Origin: Topomyia yanbarensis
Taxonomy: Eukaryota; Arthropoda; Insecta; Diptera; Culicidae
Reading direction: 5' to 3'
Assembly: GCF_030247195.1 (NCBI RefSeq)
Contig: NC_080671.1
Coordinates: 69,005,412-69,069,411, forward strand
DNA: 64,000 bases
Position 1 is the stretch's first letter; each line of letters opens with the position of its first letter. Position numbers and translations under genes: made by a program. Below, in pieces: positions 12,744 to 24,177 of the stretch. The notes under the pieces were generated by a model, which searched no databases, was not told where the DNA came from, and worked only from the letters and a program-made list of their open reading frames with translations.

Positions 12744-13160
12744 AATAGGCACAAAACTGTGGAATTTTTGAGTTCCAGATATTGTTTTGGCGTTATTATA
12801 CAGTTCTTAGAGTTATTCTGGCTTTGTGTTGTACTGTTCAGAAAATATTCACACGCAGCAGAAAATTAATTTTGTGATATTTTTATCAGTTTGTTCAATT
12901 GACTCTCGGGGACTTGTTACGGTATTTCCATAGTCTTTTTGCCATTCGCTTGAGAGTGCCACCAATAGCATCACAGGGTCCTTTTCCATGGGATGCTGCA
13001 ACAAAATGCCATTCTGCGCTTAACTCATACTTTGACCGGACACCACAAGCTTGCAGTTTTTCTTATTTTTGTATTGTTCTGCTGCTCCATAAGACATAAA
13101 ATAAATTTTATAAAAGTTTGTCAATTGTTTCATAAACTTTATCAGTTTTGAGAGGAACAA
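12744..13160. other. No recognisable feature
   Basis: AT-rich spacer. A 66-residue open frame at 12899-13099 has no recognised domain. Confidence 0.45.
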
Positions 13161-13170
13161 ATGAACTGCA

Positions 13171-13258
13171 GTCTTCAAGTCTTCCAGTCTTCTTGTCTTC
13201 CAGTCTTACAGTCTTCCAGTCTTTTAGTCTTCCAATCTTCCAGTCTTCCAGTCTTCAT
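13171..13258. repeat. CAGTCTTC(C) minisatellite
   Basis: About nine tandem copies of an 8-10 bp unit close to CAGTCTTCC, with variants TTGTCTTCC, TAGTCTTCC and CAATCTTC. It lies next to the truncated retrotransposon copy B. Confidence 0.8.
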
Positions 13259-13274
13259 ACAAGTTTGTTATGAA

Positions 13275-13430
13275 TATATACCAAATTCGTTACTGATACT
13301 TTTTGCATGTATCAGGCAACTAGCAGCTGGGAAAATGGATTCTGAGATGATTATGACTTTCATTGGTTTAGTTTTCGATCAAAATACACTGAAAAAAAAT
13401 CAGTTTGGGCAAGAAAAAGTTTTTTTTAAA
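13275..13430 (+). pseudogene. C-terminal coding tail of the non-LTR element, copy B
   Basis: The frame reads NSLLILFACIRQLAAGKMDS and continues to a stop at 13431. The same residues, NSLLILFACIR, occur in copy C on the minus strand directly after a recognisable C-terminal Cys/His region (59449-59700). Here only the last 50 or so residues remain. The coding nature is inferred from copy C. Confidence 0.45.
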
Positions 13431-14188
13431 TAATTTTTTTCCTTGATAGTGCCCAACTTGAATTTGTGACGGTAGGTAGGGAACATAATTCGGGGAATTG
13501 TGGGTAAAACCGACACCCCACAACTTTTCCTAGAAATCAAATTTGTATTCATTTCATAATGATACATTATTATTAGTACGTTTATATAGAGCATTTGAAG
13601 AAAAATTGGATTTACGTTAGTGCGCCGAATGTCATAAAAATAAACAAAACATGCGACAGCAGCGTTCATACTCGTCTGGATGTAAAATTTCATTGGTAGA
13701 TTTTAAGGTTTTAACCGAACAAAAGCTTTTCAAATCACCCAATTTTTCAGTACCTATTATTATCGGCCTTTCCTATGATCAACTAGGTGCATTGAAGACG
13801 AGTTTGAGAAATTCAATATTTTTAATTGCTTTTATATAAAATTTTGCGTTGTTGGGGTAAAACCGACACCCTATGGTTAGGGTAAAACCGACACGCTGTT
13901 AAGATGGTTGTGTATACTTGCGATTCATTTCAAAATACTGGGGATTTTTGTGACACTTCAATTAGCCTATTAGAACACTACAGTATTAGCAGAAATACAC
14001 AGAAATACTTTTAATGTGTTTATTTCTTGTAAGTCTCTTTAAAAATCAAAAATTGGAATTTTTGTTTATCTGATTCTATCGAAGCTTTTGCTATTTCTGC
14101 AAAAAGCTCATCAAATCGAATTTCTAGTGTTCTCTTGGTTTGTCATAGATGAACTTTATTACAATGAGACAATGATATTATGTATACC

Positions 14189-14311
14189 TAAGCTGACCAA
14201 CTCTGACGAAAAAATCCGTACATTGTGCGGACTGTTTGCCTGAGCGTGGTAAATGATTTCGCTTCGTTGCAATATGGTGTACGGATTATTTCGTCAGAGT
14301 TGGTCAGCTTA
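14189..14311. mobile_element. 123-bp MITE with 8-bp target duplication
   Basis: Starts TAAGCTGACCAACTCTGACG and ends with its near-perfect reverse complement, so the arms take up about a quarter of each side. Flanked by the 8-bp direct repeat TGTATACC at 14181-14188 and 14312-14319. An 8-bp duplication suggests mobilisation by a hAT- or P-type transposase, but the termini do not name a family I know. Confidence 0.85.
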
Positions 14312-14928
14312 TGTATACCCCAATAGATCGTTGATGATCTGAGTCCGAAAAATCAAATCTTCAAATCTGAAAAAGATAGTTTTACTAAGAAGTGTGTGTG
14401 TGTCACTTATAAGTGAATGAATTCAATTAGCAGAACGTAGAACGCTTGCAAATCTTCTCTTACGAAATAAAATGACACTGGAGGTTGCAATAATGTGCGC
14501 AAGGATTATTTAGAAATACTCATATCAATAAATAATCCTATAGCATAAAATACTCTTATTTATAGTACTACGCTTTTGAACTTTGTTCCCCTCACTACAT
14601 GATGAAGCAATAAAAAGCACATATTTGCATCATTCATACTCACACTTTATTAATCACGCGTATATCTCATTTTTAATAAAGATAAAAATTTTAATAAAGT
14701 GGAGAGAAAATAAATTAAAGGGGGTGTCGATCTTACCCCTATAGGGTGTCGGTTTTACCCTCAGTGTCTACAAAAAGTCACTTTGTTTTCCAAGTTTTAT
14801 AACCAATAATTTTAATGAAATTAATTTTTCGAAGCGCTGAAAAAAATAAGTATTGTTAAGAATTTTCTGAAGAAGAATTGTGCATAAAAATTATAATTTT
14901 GTTGGTTTTGTGGCAACTTAGAAAAAGT

Positions 14929-15096
14929 TTTTTTTTATTTCAATTATAGAGGTTTTAACCTTAAGGTCATTCGCCTCTTCGGGTTAGAAAAATCTGTTAG
15001 GAAAAATTTCTAACCCTATGTGTGGGGTCGGGACTCGAACCCAGGTGCGCTTCGTACAAGGCAATCGATTTACCAATACGCTACGCCCACTCCCCT
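14929..15096 (-). mobile_element. tRNA-derived SINE (Feilai-like), copy 1
   Basis: Read on the minus strand it starts with a tRNA-like head. Box A TAGCGTATTGGT lies at 15072-15083 and box B GGTTCGAGTCCC at 15030-15041, both near the RNA polymerase III consensus. The body follows with GGCGAATGACC, and the tail is AT-rich and ends in a poly-A run. It is flanked by a 13-bp perfect duplication, ACTTAGAAAAAGT, at 14916-14928 and 15097-15109. The length of 168 bp and the structure fit the Feilai SINEs of Aedes. The family name is inferred; the tRNA origin and TSD are direct. Confidence 0.9.
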
Positions 15097-15759
15097 ACTT
15101 AGAAAAAGTGTTAAGCTTAAGGTATGGGTTTTAACCATAATTCCCCTACCTATTTTGCAACAAAATCAAAATCGGTTTTTTGTAAATCGACTTTAAATTT
15201 TTAAAATCGATTTTTTCAGTGTAGGAGTCAATGAAAAAATTTTTCAATATTTTTTTTAAAAAATTTGACTAATTTTGTGAAAATCACTCCTACAACATTT
15301 TTTGTAGGATTTGTCATTCTTAGACTATAGCCATTTGAAAAAAATTGGTAAAAAAAGTTTGGCCCTTTTCAAAAGACAGTCTAGATCATATTTGGAAAAA
15401 CAAAGTATGCAAAGTGGCTTTTTGTGACAAAGTTCTCATGTACAGAAAGTTTCATTAAAATCTGAGAGGATGCTGCCAACTCTAAATACGATTTGGCGCG
15501 AAATTCGTCACTTACGAACCTAATTCGTGAACATTTTTCTGACAGATTAGCACAAACATTGTGAAATTCCGTTCAGTTCAATTAAAGTTACTAACTTTCA
15601 AAAACACTACCTTCTGTTTCTTCTAAAATTTGAAAAAGGGGCCCCTATATTGGAGCAATTTGTAAACTTTCAAAACGATAGTTTATTTGACCGAACGTTC
15701 ATACGAAAATTTGGTTTGGTCCTTGGTTTAGCACCAGACGGAAGCACCCGCTATAAATA

Positions 15760-16313
15760 ATAGCTTGAGCCGCTGTAACCACAGATGGGCGTTCTCTAAA
15801 CGATTTAATCGAGCCTGACATCAGAGTATATGTCACATATTATTGAGAATGTGTTCTGGAAGCTGTTTTGAAGCCGTGGGCAGACAAACGGTAGCAGATT
15901 ATGGACGTTTCAACAAGACTCGGCACTATCTCACCAATCGCGAGTGACCCAAGAATGGCTGAAAACCAACGTTTCAAACATTCATTGTTCCAAATTCATT
16001 TATAATTATTCTCTCTGTGCCATTTGGGAGAGTAAGGTCCGAAGTAAAAAATACGCCAGCTTCGAGAAGCTAAAGAAAATCATTGTTCGAGAGTGGGCCG
16101 TAAACCGGCAAGTCATATTTGTGTGGCTTGCGATTCGTGTTCGACCGTCGCAAGGCATAGTCAAGGTGAAAGGTGGTCATATCGAGCAATAGTGAATTTA
16201 TTCTGAATCTTTAAATATTTTCGCACATTTTGTACTTAGAAGTCAATATAAAAAATATTTCAAACCGAATTTATGACCTTTTAAATTGGATACACTTCGA
16301 GTGCCGGACCCTG
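15760..16313 (+). pseudogene. mariner-family transposase relic with 3' terminus
   Basis: Near 15858 one frame reads LEAVLKPWADKR. From 15902 another reads WTFQQDSALSH, the block with the second catalytic aspartate (QQDSA), followed by RVTQEWLKTNV. The next block reads FIYNYSLCAIWESKV, where mariners have D in LDY; here it is N and about nine residues are missing, so the third catalytic residue is lost. The C-terminus is intact: KLKKIIVREW and then VKGGHIEQ before the stop at about 16190. A 3' UTR runs to CCGGACCCTG with TA after it, probably the right TIR. The 5' half is gone. Confidence 0.8.
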
Positions 16314-16469
16314 TATGTGCAAATACATCTGCGTGAATTCCCCATTGGATGACCAAATGGAGGTCGACTCTGCATTGACGTCTAAAACTCAGGTTGGCTC
16401 TGCTGGTAACCACCTATTACGCTGATCTCTTGATGGGTCCATTTTTGGTCTTCCTCCAGCCTAAAACTA

Positions 16470-16740
16470 AATCTTTCAACCTACTAAAGATTTTTAAAGA
16501 TTTGGCGGAATGCTTCTCAGATGTTACTGAAATATAGAAGATCCGCTCGGGCAGGCTCAGAGTTTTGGGGGAAAGTTCTAAACAGGCAAACAATATTGTT
16601 TGCTGTGAAATCTCAAGAAGGACTATCGTGTCTATGCCCCAGCTCGGGAAGTTGAAGTCTATAGCGTGGTCACGAAGGCTAGTTCGATGTGCGAGGAACT
16701 GTTGGGTTGGCTGTTGGAAATTGAAGAGGCCCTCAATACA
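16470..16740 (+). pseudogene. Possible ORF1 (gag-like) fragment of a non-LTR element
   Basis: Two frames together resemble the C-terminal ORF1 region of LOA/Jockey-type elements. KIRSGRLRVLGESSKQAN lies at about 16540-16595, and DYRVYAPAREVEVYSVVT starts at 16621 with SSMCEELLG after it. No zinc knuckles or neighbouring ORF2 are seen. The match rests on remembered motif style, not on an alignment, so it could be wrong. Confidence 0.35.
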
Positions 16741-16770
16741 AATATATTTTCAGAAATCGATAACATTGTA

Positions 16771-18993
16771 GTTTGTTACAGTTTTTGAGATATATGGCGT
16801 TATTTATGAATGGGCCATATGTTCTTTTATGGATCTTTAAACAATTTCTAATGTTTTGGAAAATTATGTGAACTGATGTAATAGACAACTTTGCAACAGA
16901 TTACAACTTTGTTATTTGAAGAAAAATTCGCGTTTTTTTATTAAAAATACGTAATTTCAAAACAGGGCAAACTCCAAAACTTCAATACACAACTTCACAC
17001 ATTTTATTGCACAAGCTGGATTACATTCGCATCTGTAAACTGCCGAAAAATCATCTAAATTACAAATCAATTTCCCTTTCTATGCGACAATCCCATAGTA
17101 TCTTTGGTCGTATGTGCAGGCTGTTGGTACATCACATTCCATCAACCTTCAGCTTCTGCACACGCGCCTGACTGCTCGATTGCCATACGACAGCTGGTAG
17201 ATAGACAGACGTAGACATCAGTTGGAGTGCCGGCAGCAGTTTAACGTGATAAGATTCATGCTAGAATGAAGGTGAAGTTCCACCGATGCCGAGAAAGTTG
17301 CTCATAAGCATCATTGCTTTTTACTTAAGAATAGAATTTAAACGAATATAATCAAAACGACAATGGAAGGTGTATTGGATTCTGTTTCCTACATAAAAGA
17401 ACTTATATTGGTGTCTCCCTACAAAAAAATGAGTACATGCGCGTTGAATATCTTCGAGATTTGAGTTTTTTTTATCAAACACCGGTACACAAATTTGCTA
17501 GTTTGACACGTCAGGTTGACACAAGCTACGTTCGTTCAACGTTCTCAGCAGCCCGGGTACGGGGGGGATTAGCTCAGAGGGATACTTTACTTGCCTCGTC
17601 CTAGCGAGCAGTTTCGGTTGTTTGAGCTGGGGGAACGAGAGACCATCTAGGTGATGCTGATGATGCTTATCGAAAATTAAATTTCCATATTGTTACCATA
17701 AATTATTTTCTTTTTTTTCTGGCGCGCGGGGTATTTTCTATGCTGTACGGTAGCATAGCGAAGCGAATACTTTGCAGGAATGTTCTAGGAAAATGCTTTC
17801 ACATCATAAAATATGCGATTTAACACCATGAGGTGGGATTTATGCTCGTTTGGGGGCGCATTAAGTAGCACCACATATCGTTTGTAACACATGTATGGTT
17901 TAAATATATTCACGGTGAAAGGAAAAATGGCCAATCAGTTGTTTAACGTATTTTACATATTTACCAGCAATGTGCTAGTGTGGATGGGAATGTTTTAGCG
18001 TCAGCCAGAGGTCGTATTTATTGGGAAACACCCTACTATTTATTCAATATAACTTCTCAAACCTCTAAAAATAGGTAAGTTGCTAATGGCAATTTAACAC
18101 CGACAACTATTGATATTGCGGTTTTATACAAAACGCTGCAAGTGTGTGAAGCAAACAAACCAAAAACGAATTACCTAGGCGAAATGTTGTAAATGTTTGA
18201 CCCTGCAGTGGCCATAAGCGATTTAATTAACGTGTAAATCGCACCACAAGCTTTTTTGTGGGTGGCACAAAATTAGTTTCTGGTAAACAACGAATTTTAC
18301 TTCCACTCCATTAATTTTTTTTCTCAGTCGGTCGTGACGCTCGTTATTTTTTTGCTTGTTGTCACTTGCTTTCTGTGACTAGCACTCGCTTCATGATAAT
18401 CGTAGTATAATCAATGTTTTGCAATGGAAGATTAAATGGCATGAATTGAAGACAGCCCTAGTAAAAATTGTGGTTTTATGATAGTTTTATCATAAAAACA
18501 GATAAAGCTTAGATTGCACTTGTAGCGTGCTATAAAACCTCAATTGTTACTTCTGAGTGATGTAGTAGGCGGGTTTCCCTTAATCCCTCTCAAATCAAAC
18601 TAGTCTGTACACTGGAATCTTAGTCTTACACGAAATCATGTTAACGTACTTCGATTCTCGACTTTTTATCAATATGTACAGTCTTTACGCATCGGCACAC
18701 CAAGCTAGGGCCAGGCACCCCAGTCCCAGCACCTGGAATGAGCATAAAATTATTCTAAAAACTGTATCCCAACAAGTCCCGCTTATTTCTTTTTAAATCT
18801 TTAGTGTGTGAGAGAATTGGGTCGGTAGTAGCTCAGAATCGCACATTGCATCATATCCCATGTGATCATGACGTTCAAAGCCAACCAACAGAATGAACCA
18901 ATGGTAGCGGCAGTAAACAAAGCACTGCAAGACCCGGATGGCATTGAATCAATCGAAGCGTCAATCCAACATTTTGATTCAATTTTCTATTTA

Positions 18994-18995
<2 letters not shown>
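16771..18995. other. No recognisable gene
   Basis: Mixed sequence. At 17566-17640 there is a tRNA-like stretch with a good box A and a poor box B (see findings). Otherwise no frame, intron-exon pattern or transposon end could be supported. Confidence 0.45.

Positions 18996-19039
<44 letters not shown>
18996..19039. repeat. (TG)n microsatellite
   Basis: Uninterrupted TG dinucleotides of about 44 bp. The THTHTH open frame on the minus strand is caused by it. Confidence 0.97.
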
Positions 19040-19040
<1 letters not shown>

Positions 19041-20959
19041 ACCTTCCTATCTCCCACTAGCTGGTAGTGATTTACAGAAAAAAGATGCATGCAAATTCTT
19101 GGTTCACGGATTTAGGAAGGTGTTAGCTCAATTGACTTTCCGATGACCCATTTCGTGTACAGTGCCAGACAAGTTCCGAGGTCATCGTTCCATCAACTAG
19201 CCTCGCCTTACTGTAATGTTTGTATCAATTGGATTGTAACATTACAGTAAAACTTTCGATTCCATTTAAGCAGGAAATCGACGCGTATTTATTATAATGG
19301 TTCAATTTGTATATATATAACATAACACATGTGTACTAGAACTTACCATTTTTTCAGTTTTCTACCTTCATTCCTATCTCCCATTTATGTCTCCTTTAAC
19401 TCTCATCCACATTTCTTGAATTCCTGCTTATTTAAGAAAGAAAAGGGGAAATAATAAAAAAGAACCGATAGACTCCGTGTTTTCCTCAGCGCTTCCGTTT
19501 CTCCTAGTCTGGTGTCACTGCCTGTTGGACTTGTGTAAGTTGTTCTATTGGAGATCTCCAAGGAGCTGTAATTGGAGGAAGATCTGACTTCTATCCAGAA
19601 GTATCAGTTTTTCACATTAATAGATTATATGTGTACACTACAAAACAATCCCGTGTATAATGCAACCAGTTTTTGAACATTTATATGTACATATACACAC
19701 ATAAACACATACACATATATACATATATACACATATGTATACATAAAACCGATTTAATCCACCCATCAGTGGGATGAGACACCTCTCATACATATAATTG
19801 TATTATTCATTAAATTGCCAAACGCACGCAAAGCTGGCAAGCAACTATATGTGAGACAAGCACAGCCTCGAGTCCTGCACGTATAACACGTATAATAAAC
19901 TGAATAAATTAAAAAACAATAACAAAACAAACCAAAAATCTAAACAATTATGAAGCAAAAAAAAGTTATTCATAAAATGGATAGAATGATCCATATAAAT
20001 CAAATTAATAAAACAAATCAATTTAGCTCAAATGAAAATCAGACAATATTAAAAAAGTTATGAAATTAAGAGAGTAAACTAAATTGTTTCAAGCTAACTA
20101 ACTGTCATCCAAAAACTAAAAGAACTGACTAAACCGAATTAATAAAATGAAGAAACTGAACAATATATGAACTGGGAAAAACTAACAATTTAATAAAATG
20201 ATTAAAACAAATTAAACAAATAACATGAATAAAACAATAAAAAAAATTATTGAAATAATAAGATAAATAATATGAATAATGTGGATAACACTAACCGCCA
20301 TATTTGAAAAATGCAAAAACAACCAAGTCCATTGCAGCCGCCAGAAAATTTGTCGTCTAAGTATTGAAATTGCCTTCAAATCGCATTCGCAAATAGCATT
20401 TGTTCCTAGGGGCAATTAGCACAGGCGAGTTGAGTCTAACGTCAAATTATTTAAACCGCCTGACGATCTCCGTCCGCATTTTTTTTTGACCGGGTGCTGA
20501 CTCCATTCAGATATCCGAACCGGTTCCGGAATGAGTTTAACTGGGAATCAGTGAAATCGTTGCATCAACTAGTCAAGTTCAGATGGCGCTGTCGATGCTA
20601 AGTGGGAACATTTTTTTGGTAGCTCGCTCGAGTCGCGCACATACATAGTAAAATAATTGTGATGTGACGATAAAATCACTACGTCAAATTACACTATTCC
20701 AACGATATTTTTGCCTACCAACACATAACACAACAGGAGAAACGACCTACCGAGCGATTAACTTCGATTTACTATTAAATATACTATATTTCACTGCAAA
20801 ATTTTGTAAACTATGGGAGAAACACAAAATCACTTCCGAGAGATTCGGCAGTGCTCTTGATTCAATTTTCTATTTATTTGGAGCAAAACAATAGAAAGTA
20901 TCTTCGCATAGCTAGTACGAAAGGCACCGAATCGAAGCGCCACCAGAATGCAGCAAGCA
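19040..20959. other. No recognisable gene; AT-rich
   Basis: Includes an AT/AC-rich tract at 19680-19745 made of CATATA and ACACA steps, and an A-rich stretch at 19900-20280 with many AATAAAA motifs. I identified no coding sequence or transposon terminus. The segment from 20440 may be the 5' part of the Jockey-like fragment that follows, but this is unproven. Confidence 0.45.
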
Positions 20960-21265
20960 ATATTTCAATTGATGACTGCAATGCTAAATTCTGGGGGGGG
21001 ATTTGGGAATTTGCTGACAAAATTGCAATGAATTTAATGTTCAACAATGACTTCAAAAGTTTAATAATGGCCTTTAAATCATATAAATTTATTAAATTGG
21101 AATATAGTTCATTAAAAACGTGCGGTGATGATTTTTTTACTTATTATATTATAATGTGCAATAGCCTTTGTGACCGAAACTTTTTTGAAACCAAATATTA
21201 AATTGAAGAGTAATTCTAACTTTGTCATTTCTCGATTTAATAGAATTGTTGAATTCCGCGGAGGG
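20960..21265 (+). pseudogene. Jockey-like endonuclease fragment, copy 1
   Basis: Shares GCAGCAAGCAAT, TTTCAATTGATGACTGCAAT and the following 300 bp with 25827-26348. Conceptual fragments fit the N-terminal half of an apurinic-type endonuclease: LEYSSLKTCGDDFF, then TETFLKPNIKLKSNSNFV (TET holds the usual catalytic glutamate) and SRFNRIVEFRGG. Frameshifts separate these pieces. The site at 21112-21115 (TTAA) is the unoccupied version of the MITE target in copy 2. RT and the rest of ORF2 are absent. Confidence 0.6.
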
Positions 21266-21976
21266 TATGATGATGATGCGAAGTGTACACTTCTGCAGGA
21301 AGTGGACAAAACAAGCTGGCGAAATTCGCCAATAATTTCTTATGACAAGCGATCTGCGGATCCTAAAATAATGGTTCAGCTGTTCATCTCATCTGGGAAG
21401 CGCCAAAGAACCAATCTACAAGAATGAATGCATTCAAAAGTGACTGATTCACTTATTTGAGGCTCACGGAAGCCTGACACTGACAAGGTGGGTGTATTGG
21501 CATTGGCTTTCAATGACGTTAAATTAAAAGGTGTTGCACAAAAGGACTTTGTCTCCATCTGTTTCCTCATTTCGTACAGATCAGAAGTCAAGAATTACAT
21601 CGCTTGTGAACAGCATACACACCAGAAATACTACCCGAGCCGTTTCACTCTAGCTTGTACGAGTAACTTACAGACACCGCAAATTTCCGGGGCCCCAACG
21701 AGTGAAATGAGTGAATCAAAAAATAAATTGCACCCATTGCGAGAGAACCCAATCGCGATTGACTTTTCGCAGACCTACGGTAGACGAGGTAGAACAGTTG
21801 ATGAAGGTGAAAATGAAAATTGTGCTTACAGAAGTGGCACACATGCAACTCCATCACACGAGGCATATAGTACTATTAACGCTTAACTCCTTAACCGAAG
21901 CACAATTCTTCGGCTTAACCAATCTATACCTTCTTACTTGACTTTCGAGAGCAGATCATCTAGTCAAGGTGTTAAC
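21266..21976. other. No recognisable feature
   Basis: Several overlapping open frames on both strands, including 132 residues at 21488-21886 (+). None shows a domain I recognise. It may be internal sequence of a decayed element. Confidence 0.4.
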
Positions 21977-21978
21977 TA

Positions 21979-22616
21979 CCGTAAACCGGGGTGACTTTGA
22001 TCATCGGGGTGACTTTGATCACTCGAAACTTTTTTCGTAGATCGCCTATTAAACCAGAATAGTCTACCGAATCATTTTAATTTGAATTGATTTTTACTCA
22101 AAATTTATAAAATACTGATATGTTTTACTTTTTGAGTATATTTTTCGGTTTTTGGGTACAAATACTACAAAAAACCGAAATTTGACTTCACCTGATTTTT
22201 ACGAAGCTTCGTAAAGTGTCTATTTTTTATAAAACAAATAAATCTCAGATTTGAGTAAGAGAATTTTACAGTACATTGAAATACTTTGAATAATACTAAA
22301 TAACATCTATTTAACAATGAGCATCTTTCCAGAATTAGTTTAAACAAACATTTGAATGAAAACCATTGACATCAATAACTTAATGTGGGTGAACATGCAG
22401 GTTATCAAAGTCACCCCGGAACACGAAAACGAACTTCAACATGAAATCATTTTTGAAAAAATAGCTGAAAACGGAAAATTTTAGGTAGAACCATCCAATC
22501 TTGTTCTCCATACATAAGTACATGGTTTAAAAATATTAAACTCGAAAAAAATGTGTTGCTTCTAAAAATATGTAATGATTACTTCGAAAAGTGATCAATG
22601 TCACCCCGGTTTACGG
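21979..22616. mobile_element. TA-flanked TIR element with GGGGTGACTTTGATC repeats
   Basis: Left end CCGTAAACCGGGGTGACTTT; the right end is its reverse complement with one change in the next bases (ATGTCACCCCGGTTTACGG). TA lies on both sides (21977-21978 and 22617-22618). GGGGTGACTTTGATC occurs twice at the left end, and a related inverted copy sits at about 22408-22422. No transposase frame exists. It is a non-autonomous element, 638 bp long, consistent with Tc1/mariner-type mobilisation. Confidence 0.85.
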
Positions 22617-22634
22617 TACATGCAATAAACGCTA

Positions 22635-22828
22635 TGAACATACCCTGGGCAGACTGTCACATGCCTGCTCTGTAACCAGACGGAAAACCACGGTAAACCA
22701 TGCGCCGAAACAACTAAAGAAAATAAATCTACTATAACCAGTACTAATAAACAACCTTCGAAATCTACGGATACGTCACAGACATTCATACCAATCCGAT
22801 CCATATTAAAACCTCAACAGCATGATAG
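22635..22828 (+). pseudogene. ORF1 C-terminal remnant with zinc-knuckle-like motif
   Basis: One frame reads YPGQTVTCLLCNQTENHGKP followed by C, then a Ser/Thr/Lys-rich tail ending ILKPQQHD at the insertion. C-x2-C-x5-H-x3-C spans the 14 residues of a gag-like CCHC knuckle, though the histidine is one residue late for the usual C-x2-C-x4-H-x4-C. It could be the ORF1 end of a non-LTR element. The assignment is tentative. Confidence 0.4.
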
Positions 22829-24177
22829 GTTTTTAAACCCGAACCCGACCGGTTTCGGATCGGGTCCGGGTTTTTGAAATTTTCAACTTTCGGGTTCGGG
22901 TCGGGTTCGGGTTATTCGAATTTGATTTTTTTTGGATTCGGGTCGGGTTCGGGTTTTGAACACATTTCTTGAAACTGTTTACGTTTACGTTTGCACAACA
23001 CCCACTCTCTTTTTGAAGTAACTAATTTTACTGCGTGATACGAATGGATGACACATATATCCGTACTAAATTTTACCACCTTTGAATCGCTAGAATTCGT
23101 CATATTTGCTGATGCTCAAATATTGTATTTTTTGTTCATGTATACAATTTCTTGTCTTCCGATTCGCAAACTGTGCAACTTCTTTTATTTTTTAAGCAAG
23201 CACTCATGAGAGAGTATTCAACAATACGTGTTTCGCATCTAAAATCTATGAGATTTATTTTTCATGATTATCATCAATAAAACAAGTCAGAGGAAATTAG
23301 TCAGAAAATCTTGGTTCAACTTTCCACTACGGAATATAAATTTCGATATACTTTGAATGTCGTTGCAGCCCAGGCACCAACCAGTAACGAGGGCGACGTC
23401 GTGTAAACTGTCGAATAGAAATTATTTTATAAAATTGAATTATTACGACCAGGATTACTGCACAAAATTCTAACCTGAGCTAAATCCACTGTCAACGAAG
23501 ACCGATAGTGTCAAACGAGGACGTGTTTACATTTTCTTAAAAAAATAATTAAAAATTATTCAAAAGTTTTAAGAGTTGAACATATATAATGCTATATTTA
23601 AAAAAAGAGCTCCATCGGTTTATGTAATAAAAGGAGAATTTCATTCTTCTTTTAATGACCCAATTGCCAAGGCTTATTTAATACATGCAATAAATTATAC
23701 AAAACATTACAAATTCGACGTTCATTAATGGTAAATATAAATGCGAATTCCACTCACTAGTAATTCGTTTTGTCATAGGCAGATATATCGTGTATGGTGC
23801 TACTTCAGGTTCGAGTGATTCTATAATTCTTAGATGAGCTTTGGATTCAGCTCGAGTGCTGAAATTTAAACTATTCGGGATCTTTGATTGATTCTGTGTA
23901 TTAACAAATTGGGGTCGGATCAGATTTCTCAAAATTATAAATTTCCTGGTTTGGGTCGGGTTCGGGTTTATTGAATTTTGAAATTCTCGGGTTCGTGTTT
24001 TACAAATCATTCTCGGGTTCGGATTTTTCAATTTTTTAAATGTTCGGGCTCGGGTCGGGCTCTGGTTTTTTATATTTAATAATTTTGGGCTCGGGTCGGG
24101 TACGGGTTTTTCACTTTTAAGGCTCTCGGGTTCGGGTCGGGTTCGGGATCCAAAAAATGGAAACCCGACCATCTCTA
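22829..24177. mobile_element. 1349-bp insertion with CGGGTT/CGGGT subterminal repeats
   Basis: Comparison with the uninterrupted copy at 42640-42660 places the insertion between two ATAG tetramers (22825-22828 and 24178-24181). The right end, reversed, is TAGAGATGGTCGGGTTT, which resembles hAT-type ends. The left end is GTTTTTAAACCCGAACCCG. The 20-mer GGGTTCGGGTCGGGTTCGGG occurs at 22892-22911 and again at 24128-24147. A frame at 23678-24217 on the minus strand is a translation of these repeats, not a gene. Confidence 0.75.

Larger units (their letters stand above)
13492..15146. mobile_element. TA-type TIR element with GGTAAAACCGACACC subterminal repeats
   Basis: Left end GGGGAATTGTGGGTAAAACC. 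The right end, reversed, is GGGGAATTATGGTTAAAACC. Both sit in the continuous 3' UTR of copy B. The target in copies A and C reads ATAATTA; the right flank keeps TA and the left flank has TC, probably a mutated TA. The motif GGTAAAACCGACAC recurs at about 13502, 13855 and 13877, and inverted at about 14728-14757. No transposase is present. It carries a MITE (14189-14311) and a SINE (14929-15096). Confidence 0.7.
13275..15515 (+). mobile_element. 3' end of the same non-LTR family, copy B, split by a nested insertion
   Basis: The first part (13275-13490) holds the C-terminal coding tail and the start of the 3' UTR. The second part (15149-15515) holds the rest of the 3' UTR. Together they match 59500-58911 of copy C read on the minus strand. 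The two halves are separated by a 1.65-kb TA-type element (13492-15146), so the insertion interrupts a once continuous copy. Confidence 0.7.

Noticed and set aside
13171..13258. Possible CRISPR-like short repeats
   Set aside because: Units are 8-10 bp with no unique spacers, and the genome is eukaryotic. It is a minisatellite.
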